From DASZUK01 sp963844575 (GTDB lineage: Bacteria; Actinomycetota; Acidimicrobiia; Acidimicrobiales; RAAP-2), in contig CAWJOU010000005.1 in the NCBI GenBank assembly GCA_963844575.1, positions 1,302,001 through 1,366,000 on the forward strand: 64,000 nucleotides of DNA. Direction: 5' to 3'. The stretch's first letter is position 1. Each line of letters starts with the position of its first letter. Below are positions 40,677-50,052 of this stretch, in pieces. Made by a program: the position numbers and the translations under genes. Below the pieces are notes generated by a model. It was given only the letters and a program-made list of their open reading frames with translations, was not told the origin of the DNA and did not search any database.

Positions 40677-42308
40677 TCTCGGGAGGTGTTCGGTCAGCGG
40701 TAGGGCGGGGCTTCCGGTGGACCGTGGCCCGGCCGTGGCGGGTATTCGTCGTCGCCTTCGTCCTCATCTTCGCCGTCATCGCCATCTGGTCGGTGGCGAC
40801 GCCTCTGTCCGGTTCGCCGGACGAGGAGGCCCACGTGTCCAAGGCGGCGGCGGTCGTTCGTGGCCAGCTGGTTGGCCGGACGGTCGGCCGCGCCGCCAAT
40901 CCGAGCACCGGGATCACCGTGCCGGAGGTCTTCGCGCTGATCGGCCAATCCAAGAACTGCTTTGCCTTCGAGCCCAAGGTCACGCCCGCGTGTGCCGACG
41001 GCTATCACCCGTCTACGAAGGTCGTCCAGACAACCACCTATGTCGGCCGCTATCCACCGTTGTACTACGCGATCGTCGGACTTCCCTCGCTGGTAGCGGT
41101 GTCGCCGACCGGCGTGTACCTGATGCGCCTCATGAGTGCCCTACTCGGTGCCCTTTTTCTCGCCTTGGCGATCATGTCGGTCGTCTGCTGGTCGAGGAAC
41201 CGTTTCCTCCTGGTGGGTCTGCTGCTGGCGGTCACGCCGACGGCGGTCTTCTTCAGCTCGGTGGTGAACCCCAACGGTCTCGAGATCATGTCCGCGACCT
41301 GCCTGTGGTGCGCCGGGCTCGTCCTCGTGCTCGAACGGGCCGACGCGCCGCCGACCGGCCTGATCGCCATCGTGACGGCGTCCGCCGCCACCCTGATGCT
41401 CGTCCGTGGGCTGTCGCCCCTGTGGGTGGCCATCATCGCTCTCCTGCTGGCGACGGTGGCCGGATGGCGGCGGACCTTGGCCATCGTCCGCTGCCGCCCC
41501 GTGCGGTGGTCGTACGCCGTACTCGTCCCCTGCCGCGGTCTTCGCCGTCGGCTACATCGTCGCCGCCCACACCCTCGACCTCGGGGCAGGCGTCCCCGCC
41601 CCCGCCAACGCGTCGACGGCCCAACTGGTGTTGAAGCTCTTCGGTACAACCGGGCCCTGGCTGAAGCAGATGATCGGCGTCTTCGGCTGGTTGGACACGA
41701 ACGCGCCGGTGGTGACGTACATCGTCTGGTTCGCCGGTCTCGGGCTGGTCTCGCTGATAACGTTGGCCTGCGCAAAGGGGCGGGAGCTGGTGGCGTTCGT
41801 CCTCCTCCTCGCCGCCGTGCTCGTCGTCCCAGTGGTCATCTCCTACGCCCAGGTCCATCGGTTGGGCGATGTCTGGCAAGGTCGCTACACCCTGCCCTTG
41901 GCGGTCGGCGTTCCATTGATGGCGGCAGCGCTCGTCGAGCGGTCCGGCGTCCTCGCGCAACTCAAGCCCCGACTAGCCACCGTGTTGTGCGTCGCCGTCG
42001 GCATTGCCGACGTGGCGGCCTTCGCCGGGGCGTTGCGACGGAACACTGTCGGCGTCACAGGCCCGAGCGACTACCTGCACGGTGCATGGCAGCCGCCGCT
42101 CGGCGCGACGGTTCTCAGTCTGGCCATCGTGGTCGTCACCGTTCTCTTCCTCACCTTCGTCCGGTGCCTGGTCAGCCGGCCCCTGCTCGATGTCTCGACA
42201 GCGATCGGCGACGACGAGGCGGCAGTCGACGACCATCTTCTGGAGGATGATCGGAGCGGACCGGCGCCACCGCCGGAACCGATGGCCGGGCTGGCTGGGC
42301 GCACGTGA
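40673..42308 (+). pseudogene. Second DUF2142 membrane protein, frameshifted
   Basis: GTG 40673 overlaps the DUF501 stop (GTGA). The first 288 residues match the paralogue at 32510 closely (SVATPLSGSPDEEAHVSKA, YVGRYPPLYYAIVGLPSLV, VVNPNGLEIM). After VRWSYAVLVPC near 41534 the correct frame moves by one base, continuing AVFAVGYIVAAHTLDLG, VWQGRYTLPLAVGVPL, to a TGA at 42306-42308. The continuing frame keeps membrane helices to the end. One base inserted (or two lost) explains it. If real, only a half-length protein is made. Confidence 0.8.
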
Positions 42309-42317
42309 CGCCGTCGA

Positions 42318-43301
42318 TCAGAACGTGGCGGTTCGGGGGACGACGCCGGCGACGGTAGCGAGGGCAGACGAGAAGATCCGGACGATGTCGTCGCGCTCGT
42401 GTTCGGGGGAGTACCGGGAGGCGACGAAGGTGGCGGCCTTGCTCGTCAAGTCGTCGTACCGCTCTCCCTGGTCCCACGCACTGGTCACGTTCTCGACGGC
42501 CCGGACGAAGTCCGTGATCGAGCCCTCCCGGACCGGAAAGCCGGTGTCCGGCCGGAGGTACTCCTCACCGCCCTGACCGGCGAAGCCGGCGACGACGCAA
42601 CGACTGGCCATGGCCTCGACCGGCGGGAGGCCGAATCCTTCGCGGTCGTTGAAGCTGAGGAATACGGCAGTTCGGCGAAGCACCCGGGCGGTCTCCCCTT
42701 CGGGGAGGTTGCCGATCGGGTAGAGCCGCCATCCGTCGAGCGATCGCCGGCGTTCCAAGATGCGGAGGACTTGGAAGAGGTCTTCCGCCCGCTTTCTCGG
42801 CATGAAGGCCAGGGCGCGTTCTTTCGGCCCCTCGGGAGCGTGGAAGAGGCGCGGGTCGATGCCGTAGTGGATCCGGTCGATCCGGGTCCCGGGAAACGCC
42901 AGCGTCAGGTAGTCGACGGCGTCGTCGGAGACGGTGGCGATCGACACCACGTCGTCGGGGAGCACGTCGGGGGGTGGTTGCGGTGGCAGGCCGGCACCGA
43001 GGAAGGTCAGGTACGGGTTCTGGTTCAAGACGAGCTTGGGGACCCCCGGCCACCGCTCGGCGGCCATCGTCACCGAGATCTCGGGGACGACGATGAGGTC
43101 GCCGGTACCGAGCCTCACGTCCTCCAGCCAGGTCACTGGCGTGTCGCTCTCGAACCAACGGCACCGGAAGCCGCGCGTCTCGTGGACGACCCACGCCGGG
43201 ATGCCGGCGGCCACGAGGTGGTCGACGAAGCGGTAGATCGTCCTGATGCCGCCGGTCGGGACCGGCGAGTCTGGGGTCAGGAACCAGGCCGTGCCCGTCA
43301 T
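42318..43301 (-). CDS. GT-B glycosyltransferase (GT4-like)
   Basis: 327 residues from GTG 43301. N-terminal domain TAWFLTPDSPVPTGGIRTIYRFVDHLVAAG, acceptor side; C-terminal domain FMPRKRAEDLFQVLRILERR, VFLSFNDREGFGLPPVEAMASRCVVAGFAGQGGEEYL, carrying the E-x7-E motif (EGFGLPPVEAM) that binds the nucleotide sugar. A short interdomain region makes it smaller than usual GT4 enzymes (about 370). It is convergent with the DUF2142 pseudogene, and belongs to the surface glycan block. Confidence 0.88.
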   Translation of the reverse strand: MTGTAWFLTPDSPVPTGGIRTIYRFVDHLVAAGIPAWVVHETRGFRCRWFESDTPVTWLEDVRLGTGDLIVVPEISVTMAAERWPGVPKLVLNQNPYLTFLGAGLPPQPPPDVLPDDVVSIATVSDDAVDYLTLAFPGTRIDRIHYGIDPRLFHAPEGPKERALAFMPRKRAEDLFQVLRILERRRSLDGWRLYPIGNLPEGETARVLRRTAVFLSFNDREGFGLPPVEAMASRCVVAGFAGQGGEEYLRPDTGFPVREGSITDFVRAVENVTSAWDQGERYDDLTSKAATFVASRYSPEHERDDIVRIFSSALATVAGVVPRTATF

Positions 43302-43374
43302 CGGTGGGAAGCCGGCCGCGGGACGTGCGCCGAAGGCCGGTGCCGGGCGATGCCGGAATGATGGGCGATGTGCA

Positions 43375-45849
43375 TCAGGTCTGGCGAGAGGTGGTCAGCT
43401 CCGGTTCGGGCCGACGCACACTATCAATTCCGGTCCCGTCCTGCCCTCCCGTGATCGCGCTGTCAGCGGGGCGGCCGGCTGCCCCACGGTGCCGACGGAC
43501 CCTATGTCGACCGTTGGGGCGACTCCCCAGCCACCACCCCAATCCGAGCAGGAGCAGGCCGACGAGGAACGCCACGAACGCCAGCTCCTCGTGGCGGGGG
43601 AGGAACGTGAACGTCACGGTGGATTTCCCGGGTTCGAGGACCACGGATTGGAACACACTCTCGGCGTCGCTGATCGTCAAGGACCGGGTGCCGGTCGACG
43701 CGGACCACCCAGGCATGTAGAGCTCGTGCCGGACGACGACCGCTCGGCCACGGCAGTCGGCGACGACGCTGGTCGACGTCTCGGCCGACAGGCGGCACTG
43801 CCCGCTTTTCACCGTGTACAGCGGCTCGGGCGCTGGGAGCCGGTAGATGTCGGTGGTGTCGTCGGCGTACGACAGCCGTAGGTGGGCGGCCGATGCTGTT
43901 GCCGGAGGGACTTGACCGGGGACGGTGACCAGATAGGCCACCCCGATCTCTTCGTAGCCCCGAAGGTGCGTCAGGAACTCCTGGAGGGTGGACGGCCCGG
44001 CCGGGTCGACGGTGGTCGTGCCGGTGAATGTGCCCGGGGCGACGTTGGGGTCGAGCGAGTGGACGATGTAGTTCCCGTATCGCTTCGGGATCGGCACGTC
44101 GTTGATGTTGGCCGACCCGATGCCGAAGTAGCTGCCGTAATCGGGGGCGATCGGCCCCAGGGTGTAGAAGCGTTGGCTCCCGAGATGACGTTGGAGCCAC
44201 GTCACCGGTGCCGTGTCGATCGTCGCCTGTCGGGGGGCGGAGAGCTCGGGCGTGACGAACATGGCGAGCACGTCGACCACGACGCACGCCAGGACGACCA
44301 CCATCTTGACGCGACCCCGGAGGAAGATGGCGGCGACGGCCAGGACGACGATGATCCCGAACCCCCACAACAGCGAGGCCACCACCCAGGCGTGCTCGTG
44401 AGGTGCTGTCGTTAGGTCGTGGCGCAGCGACGATCCGGTGAGGAATAGCGCGGCGGCGATGGCCGCCGAACCGGCGACCGAAGCGGCCACATACCACCGC
44501 GGCACGGCCCGGCGGCGGATGTCGTCGACCCCGAGGGCGGCGAGGACAATGACGGCCAGCTCCCAAGACGTCGGGACGTACCGGTACGCCGCTACCTTGT
44601 CCATGATCGGCAGCAGGGCGAAGAGCTTGGCAAACGGTTGGACGCCAAAAGCTCGCCCAACGGTGAGGACGACCCACAGGGCCAACACGATCCGCAGCGA
44701 TCGGAGCCGCTTGCCATACAGGCCGATGAGGGCTAGTACCAGGATGGAGGTCGTCGCGTAGCCGCCGACGTTCCCCCACACGGTGTAAAGCACGCCAGAG
44801 TGGTCCGACGACGTGAACCCGAAGATCGGTCCGAACGAGTACGGAAAGAGGAGGGTCGACGCCGCACTGTGGGGTAGGAAGGCGTTGTTGAAGCCGGCGG
44901 CGTGGGCGCCGAGGTCGGCTGTCGGCAGATAATCGGCGAAGGCGACGAGAATGGGAACGGCCAAGAGGATGCCGACGACAACACCGGCGACGATCTTCTT
45001 CGCGTAGGCGATGGCCTCGGCCCGGTGCAGCCCGATCGCCCGGACGACCACCCAGGCCAGGACCAGGAGGCCGTCGAGGTAGGCCATCTCCGGGAACCCG
45101 GCGTAGAGCGAGAGGGCGACGGCGATGGCGATCAACGCCCACCGCTGTGGTCGACCGGCCTCGGCGGCGTCCCGGGCCCGCTCGGCTCCGAGGAGCAGGA
45201 GCGGGAGGAAGGCGATCGGGTTGACCGGCGCGTGCTCGAACCACGAGAACGTCCCGTTCAGCGCGAAGGCGATGCCGCCGACGGAAGCGATCCAGCGGGC
45301 GATCTGGAGTCGCAGGAGGAGCCGGTAGGTGGCGATGCCGGTGACCATCTCCAGCAGGACGTGGAAGTAGAGCTGCCCGTTGGTCAGTGCCAGCAGCAGC
45401 GTTGGGGGAAAGAGGGCAGCCGATTGCATCTCGCCCGCCAGGGGAGCGCCGACGCCCTCGAAGGGGTTCCACCAAGGAAGGTGGCCGTGCAGCAGGTCGA
45501 GGGCCGCCAGGTGCCCGAGGGCCTGGGCGGTGAACCCGCTGTTGGGGTCGATCGAGAACGTGCCGGGGAGGACGCCAGCCCGGGCGATCGATCCGAGCCC
45601 GCTCACCACGTTGATGGGGTTCGGGTTGAACAGCCCGAGAAGGTAGAGCGCGTTGGCGACGAGCACGGCGGCGACAACCAAGGCCAGAGGGCCGACGTCG
45701 GGGCTCAGCGACTGGAGCCGACTGGCCACACCCGGTACCCATGTGCCCGGAACCCAGGCGAAGGTGCGGCGGGTCGACGCCGGCAGGTCGTCCGTCTCGC
45801 CGGCGTCGGCCGGGGACGGGTCAGTCGCCCGACTGGCGAGGTCGTTCAC
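43375..45849 (-). CDS. YfhO-like large membrane protein
   Basis: 824 residues from GTG 45849. After a hydrophilic N terminus there are about a dozen helices, then a soluble C-terminal part (about 610-760) and a final helix (LAFVAFLVGLLLLGLGWWL). The block HLPWWNPFEGVGAPLAGEMQSAALFPPTLL is the YfhO-family motif, in which Asn/Glu residues face the outside. B. subtilis YfhO helps glycosylate lipoteichoic acid, so a GT-C-type sugar transfer on the outer face is likely. It sits between a GT4 and the divergent tandem GT2. Confidence 0.86.
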   Translation of the reverse strand: MNDLASRATDPSPADAGETDDLPASTRRTFAWVPGTWVPGVASRLQSLSPDVGPLALVVAAVLVANALYLLGLFNPNPINVVSGLGSIARAGVLPGTFSIDPNSGFTAQALGHLAALDLLHGHLPWWNPFEGVGAPLAGEMQSAALFPPTLLLALTNGQLYFHVLLEMVTGIATYRLLLRLQIARWIASVGGIAFALNGTFSWFEHAPVNPIAFLPLLLLGAERARDAAEAGRPQRWALIAIAVALSLYAGFPEMAYLDGLLVLAWVVVRAIGLHRAEAIAYAKKIVAGVVVGILLAVPILVAFADYLPTADLGAHAAGFNNAFLPHSAASTLLFPYSFGPIFGFTSSDHSGVLYTVWGNVGGYATTSILVLALIGLYGKRLRSLRIVLALWVVLTVGRAFGVQPFAKLFALLPIMDKVAAYRYVPTSWELAVIVLAALGVDDIRRRAVPRWYVAASVAGSAAIAAALFLTGSSLRHDLTTAPHEHAWVVASLLWGFGIIVVLAVAAIFLRGRVKMVVVLACVVVDVLAMFVTPELSAPRQATIDTAPVTWLQRHLGSQRFYTLGPIAPDYGSYFGIGSANINDVPIPKRYGNYIVHSLDPNVAPGTFTGTTTVDPAGPSTLQEFLTHLRGYEEIGVAYLVTVPGQVPPATASAAHLRLSYADDTTDIYRLPAPEPLYTVKSGQCRLSAETSTSVVADCRGRAVVVRHELYMPGWSASTGTRSLTISDAESVFQSVVLEPGKSTVTFTFLPRHEELAFVAFLVGLLLLGLGWWLGSRPNGRHRVRRHRGAAGRPADSAITGGQDGTGIDSVRRPEPELTTSRQT

Positions 45850-46051
45850 AGAGGCCTTTCGATACGACCCACGTCCGGCGTGACGCGCTACGGGCGGCGG
45901 AAGCGGTGAGTCGACATGGTCCGGAGGCCCGTCGAAGCGAGAGACCGTCCATCGGCGAACGTCCCGGGCACCCGCTCACGATAGCACCGGCAGTTCGCCG
46001 AGTGAGGTCTGTGGAGCTCCTGCCTGGTCGCCGATTGCTACCATCCGACCG

Positions 46052-48973
46052 GTGCGCACGGAGGAGGTCTTCGACAGCGAGCGAGAAGACGTCACCCGGG
46101 GCCCGTCGGCGGCCAATGGCCGCGACCGGCGCCGGGACGACGACCGGATCTTGCGTTGGATCGTCGGCACATTCGGCGGCGGGAGCGTCTATTGGATCGC
46201 CGGTTCCGTCGGCGCTGCCGACCGATCGGTCGCTCGCCTGCGCGAGGCCGGCCTCGCGGCCTGGGCCGGCACCGTAGTGCCCGACGACGAAACCTCGTCG
46301 GAACATGACAACGACACGCCGGCCGGCCACGACCCCGTCCCGGCCCACCGCGACGCTGCTCCGACCGACGGCAACGCTGTCCCGGAGAACAGAGCGACGC
46401 TCGACGAGGGAGCGGTGCCCGGCACCACGGGAGCCGGGGCCAATGATCACCCGACCGGGAGGGTCGATGTCGTCGTGGTGGCGAGCCGCTTGAGTGATGT
46501 CTCGCCGGCCCAACGGCGTCGAATCGTCACCGATGCCTGCGCGACCGGTCGTTGGGCAGTGGTGGTCCTCACCGGTAGCGACGTCGACGCCAGTGAGATC
46601 GCCACGCTCTTCGCCGAGCATGGATACTTCGAGGACGTCCCGACCGGCGCCAAGGGACCACCGGGGGGCGGCGCCTCGTACCGGGACCTCCGGCTGCCGG
46701 AGTCTGCCCGCCCGCGTCGCGGCGCGTTGGGCGGGACCTTCGGGCTGCTGGCCGACGAACGCGACGATGCAGAGACGCGGTACCGCGGGGCGCTGGCCGA
46801 GCACGACCGGTTGGCTGACCGGTACAACGCTCTGGCCGCGGAGCTCGCCTCGACGACGACCGAGGCGGCCCGCCGGACCGGGGGTCTGGAGGACGAGATC
46901 GTTCGGCAGCGAGTCGAGATCGCTCGGCAGCGAGACGAGGTCGTCCGGCTCGGGGAGACGGAGGCGGAGCTCGAGATCCTGCGCCGCCGGCGGGGGGCCG
47001 AGTCGAGGGCGGCGACCGACGCGGCTCGACAGGTCGAGAAGCAGTTCGGTGTCGTGGTGGCCGAGTTGGGGGCGGAGCGTGTCGCGGTCCAGGCAGAACG
47101 GGAGGCGGCCGCGGCGGCCCGGGCCGAGCTCGACGCGCTCAAGTCGACCAAGCTGATCCGTTACTCCCGACGGTTCCGCGGCGCCTACAGCCGCTTCCGT
47201 CGCTTGCGCTCGACTCCTCTGGCCCCACCCCCTGCACCGGCTGCCGCCGCGCCGTCGGTCGTCGAGGACGACACCGACTACGACCTGTGGGTTCGGCTGT
47301 TCGACACCATGGACGACGAACGGCGCTCGATGATCCGCGGACGGCTCCAGAAGTTCGACGCCCTACCGACGGTCTCCATTCTCCTCCCGGTCTTTGATCC
47401 GCCGATCGACCTGCTGCGCCGGGCGATCGACTCTGTCGTTGGACAGATCTACCCGCACTGGGAGCTCTGCATTGCCGACGACGCCTCACGGGATCCGGCC
47501 GTCCGCCAGCTCCTCGAGGAGTACGGCGCCAGGGACGAACGGATCCGCATCGAATGGCGGACCGAGAACGGCCATATCGCGGCGGCGTCGAACTCGGCCC
47601 TGGCGTTGGCCGGCGGGGACTGGGTCGTGGCGCTCGACCACGACGACGAGCTCGCCGAGCACGCCCTGGCCCTCGCGGTGCTGGCCGCTGCCGACCACCC
47701 GGGTGCCGGGCTGGTCTACAGCGACGAAGACAAGATCGACGAAGTCGGTCATCGCTACCAACCGTTCTTCAAGCCCGATTTCGATCCGTTGCTCCTCTTG
47801 GCCCAGAATTACCTCTGCCACCTCACGATGCTGCGTCGGGACCTGGTCGAGCTGGCCGGCCGGTACCGGGAGGGTTCGGAGGGCAGCCAGGACTGGGACC
47901 TCGCCCTCAGGGTGACCGAGCTCCTCGAGCCCGAACAGGTGGTCCACGTCCCGTACGTCCTCTACCACTGGCGGGTCCATGCCGCGTCCACCGCGCTCGA
48001 CATGGGGGCGAAGCCCTACGCGGTTGAGGCGGGCCGCCGGGCGGTCGCCGATGCCGTCGAGCGTCAAGGCCTGGCGGCCGAGACGATCGTCAACGGCGCT
48101 TCCGGCCTCGTCCGGGTGAAGTGGAGCCTGCCCGCCGCCGTCCCGAAGGTGAGCATCGTCATCCCCACCCGCGACGGCCCGTACCTCTCGCGTTGCATCG
48201 AGAGCATCGCCCGGGGCACCGGCTATGCGAACTACGAGGTCGTCGTGATCGACAACGGGAGCATCGGTCAGCCCACGCTGGAGTTCCTGAGCCGCTCCGA
48301 GTCGTGGCTCAAAGTGGTCCGAGACGAGCGGCCGTTCAACTACTCCGGGCTGAACAACGGGGCCATCGCCCACTGCTCGGGGGAGATCATCTGCCTCCTC
48401 AACGACGACTGCGAGGTGATCCACTACGACTGGCTCGAAGAGATGGTCGGGCAGGTTCTCCAAGAAGGGGTCGGCGCGGTAGGGGCCAAGCTGCTCTATG
48501 GCGACGGTCGGATCCAGCACGGTGGGGTCCTCCTCGGCGTCGGCGGCGTTGCCAACCACGCCCATCGCCTGAGCGACCGCCTGTCGACCGGGCATTTCAA
48601 CCGCCTCTTCGCCCCCCATTCGCTCTCCGCGGTGACCGGCGCCTGCATGCTCGTCCGGCGTGCCGCCTACGAGCAGGTGGGGGGGCTCGACGAGGTGAAC
48701 CTTCCGATCGCCTTCAACGACGTCGACTTCTGCTTGCGGCTTCGCGAAGCCGGTTGGCGCATCGTCTGGACGCCGTTCGCCGAGCTGACGCACTACGAAT
48801 CGGTCACCCGAGGGGCCGACACCGGCGCCCGGGCCGAAGGGTTCGCCCGTGAGGTGCACTACATGGTCGAACGGTGGGGCGACGTCCTCCGTCGGGATCC
48901 GTCCTACAATCCCAATCTCACGCTGGAGCACGAACGGTTCAGCCTGGCCTTCCCGCCTCGCGTCACCTGGTGA
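46052..48973 (+). CDS. Large glycosyltransferase with coiled coil and two GT2 (GT-A) domains
   Basis: 973 residues from GTG 46052. An N-terminal region of unknown fold (1-220), a coiled coil of about 230-370 (ADERDDAETRYRGALAEHDR; ERVAVQAEREAAAAARAEL), a short basic patch, then GT2 domain one from about 440 (VSILLPVFDPP, DDASRDP, VALDHDDELA, YSDEDKID, EGSQDWDLALR) and GT2 domain two from about 697 (VSIVIPTRDGP, VIDNGS, LLNDDCEV, GAVGAKLLYGDGRIQHGG, DVDFCLRLREAG). Both domains keep acidic DxD-like motifs. This layout occurs in enzymes that build repeating surface polysaccharides with two linkages, such as the rhamnan/WsaE type. Confidence 0.88.
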   Translation: MRTEEVFDSEREDVTRGPSAANGRDRRRDDDRILRWIVGTFGGGSVYWIAGSVGAADRSVARLREAGLAAWAGTVVPDDETSSEHDNDTPAGHDPVPAHRDAAPTDGNAVPENRATLDEGAVPGTTGAGANDHPTGRVDVVVVASRLSDVSPAQRRRIVTDACATGRWAVVVLTGSDVDASEIATLFAEHGYFEDVPTGAKGPPGGGASYRDLRLPESARPRRGALGGTFGLLADERDDAETRYRGALAEHDRLADRYNALAAELASTTTEAARRTGGLEDEIVRQRVEIARQRDEVVRLGETEAELEILRRRRGAESRAATDAARQVEKQFGVVVAELGAERVAVQAEREAAAAARAELDALKSTKLIRYSRRFRGAYSRFRRLRSTPLAPPPAPAAAAPSVVEDDTDYDLWVRLFDTMDDERRSMIRGRLQKFDALPTVSILLPVFDPPIDLLRRAIDSVVGQIYPHWELCIADDASRDPAVRQLLEEYGARDERIRIEWRTENGHIAAASNSALALAGGDWVVALDHDDELAEHALALAVLAAADHPGAGLVYSDEDKIDEVGHRYQPFFKPDFDPLLLLAQNYLCHLTMLRRDLVELAGRYREGSEGSQDWDLALRVTELLEPEQVVHVPYVLYHWRVHAASTALDMGAKPYAVEAGRRAVADAVERQGLAAETIVNGASGLVRVKWSLPAAVPKVSIVIPTRDGPYLSRCIESIARGTGYANYEVVVIDNGSIGQPTLEFLSRSESWLKVVRDERPFNYSGLNNGAIAHCSGEIICLLNDDCEVIHYDWLEEMVGQVLQEGVGAVGAKLLYGDGRIQHGGVLLGVGGVANHAHRLSDRLSTGHFNRLFAPHSLSAVTGACMLVRRAAYEQVGGLDEVNLPIAFNDVDFCLRLREAGWRIVWTPFAELTHYESVTRGADTGARAEGFAREVHYMVERWGDVLRRDPSYNPNLTLEHERFSLAFPPRVTW

Positions 48974-49030
48974 CCGCCGGCCGCCGGTAGTCGGTAGTCG
49001 CGGTCGGCGTACTGACGGGGCAACCAGCCG

Positions 49031-49981
49031 TCACGGCGCGGGGGGCGTCTCTCCGGCATCGAGGAGCCCGCTGACGAGGCCGTCGAGGATGTCGGACTCC
49101 GAGACGAGGCACCGCCCGAGCCCGAGACGGCGCATCGTCTGGCGGAGCACGAGCGCACCCGCGGCGATGACGTCTTGGCGCCCCGCTGTCACGCCGGGAC
49201 GAGTGCCCCGGGCCGACGCACTCTCGGAGAGAAGGACGTCGACCCACCTCGTCACCGCCGGCTCGGCCAGAACGTAGTGGTGGATCCGAGCGCGATCGTA
49301 CGCTTCGAGCCCCTGGTCCAGCGCGGCCAGGGTGGACACGGTACCGGCCAGGCCGATCATCCGACTGCCGGGACGCAGATGGCCGAGACCGGGTACCTCG
49401 GTCACCGCCCGTTCGAGCTCGGCGTCGACGTCGGCCATCGCACGGTCGATCTCGCTGCCGGTCGGAGGGTCGTGAGCGAAATGGCGCTCCGTCAGCCGAA
49501 CGCAGCCCAGCTGGAGCGACACCAACGACACCGCCCCGTTCCGTCCGAGGACGAGCTCCGTCGATCCGCCGCCGATGTCGACGACGACGTCGTCGCCCGA
49601 TCCGGGCTCGAGGCCGGCCGTCGCGCCGGCGTACGCCACCGCGCCCTCCTCTTGGCCGGAGAGGATCTCCGCCGGCACGCCGCTGGCTTTCGTCGCCGCT
49701 TCGACGAACTCGCCGGGGTTCGCGGCGTCGCGAACGGCGGACGTCGCGACGAGGCGAGCGACCGTCACGGCTCGGGCGTCCATCTCGATGCGCATCTCTT
49801 GCAGGACGTCGATCGTCCGCTGGATCGCGGCCGGCGACAGCGAGCCGGAGGCGTCGACCCCCTCGCCGAGCCGGGTGATCCGCAGGAGCCGGGTGAGGGG
49901 TCGCCCGTTCTGGTCGACGATCAGCAGGCGGGTGGAGTTGGTACCGCAGTCGATCGCGGCCACCGGCCCTGTCCCGCGCAT
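49031..49981 (-). CDS. ppx: Exopolyphosphatase/guanosine pentaphosphate phosphohydrolase
   Basis: 316 residues from ATG 49981. Actin-like ATPase fold: AAIDCGTNSTRLLIVD (phosphate-1), DASGSLSPAAI, VATSAVRDAANPGEFV, ILSGQEEGAVAYAG, VVDIGGGSTELVLG (phosphate-2), LGCVRLTERHF, and IGLAGTVSTLAAL. The single-domain size (about 310-320) is the actinobacterial Ppx type. It hydrolyses polyphosphate or pppGpp. Normally directly behind DUF501; here about 8 kb of glycan genes separate them and it points the other way. Confidence 0.93.
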   Translation of the reverse strand: MRGTGPVAAIDCGTNSTRLLIVDQNGRPLTRLLRITRLGEGVDASGSLSPAAIQRTIDVLQEMRIEMDARAVTVARLVATSAVRDAANPGEFVEAATKASGVPAEILSGQEEGAVAYAGATAGLEPGSGDDVVVDIGGGSTELVLGRNGAVSLVSLQLGCVRLTERHFAHDPPTGSEIDRAMADVDAELERAVTEVPGLGHLRPGSRMIGLAGTVSTLAALDQGLEAYDRARIHHYVLAEPAVTRWVDVLLSESASARGTRPGVTAGRQDVIAAGALVLRQTMRRLGLGRCLVSESDILDGLVSGLLDAGETPPAP

Positions 49982-50052
49982 CTCCCTCGTCTACCACAGC
50001 CCGTGGGCCCGTCGACCTGGGAGCACCGGAGGCCGTATGGTACCTTTCCGCG

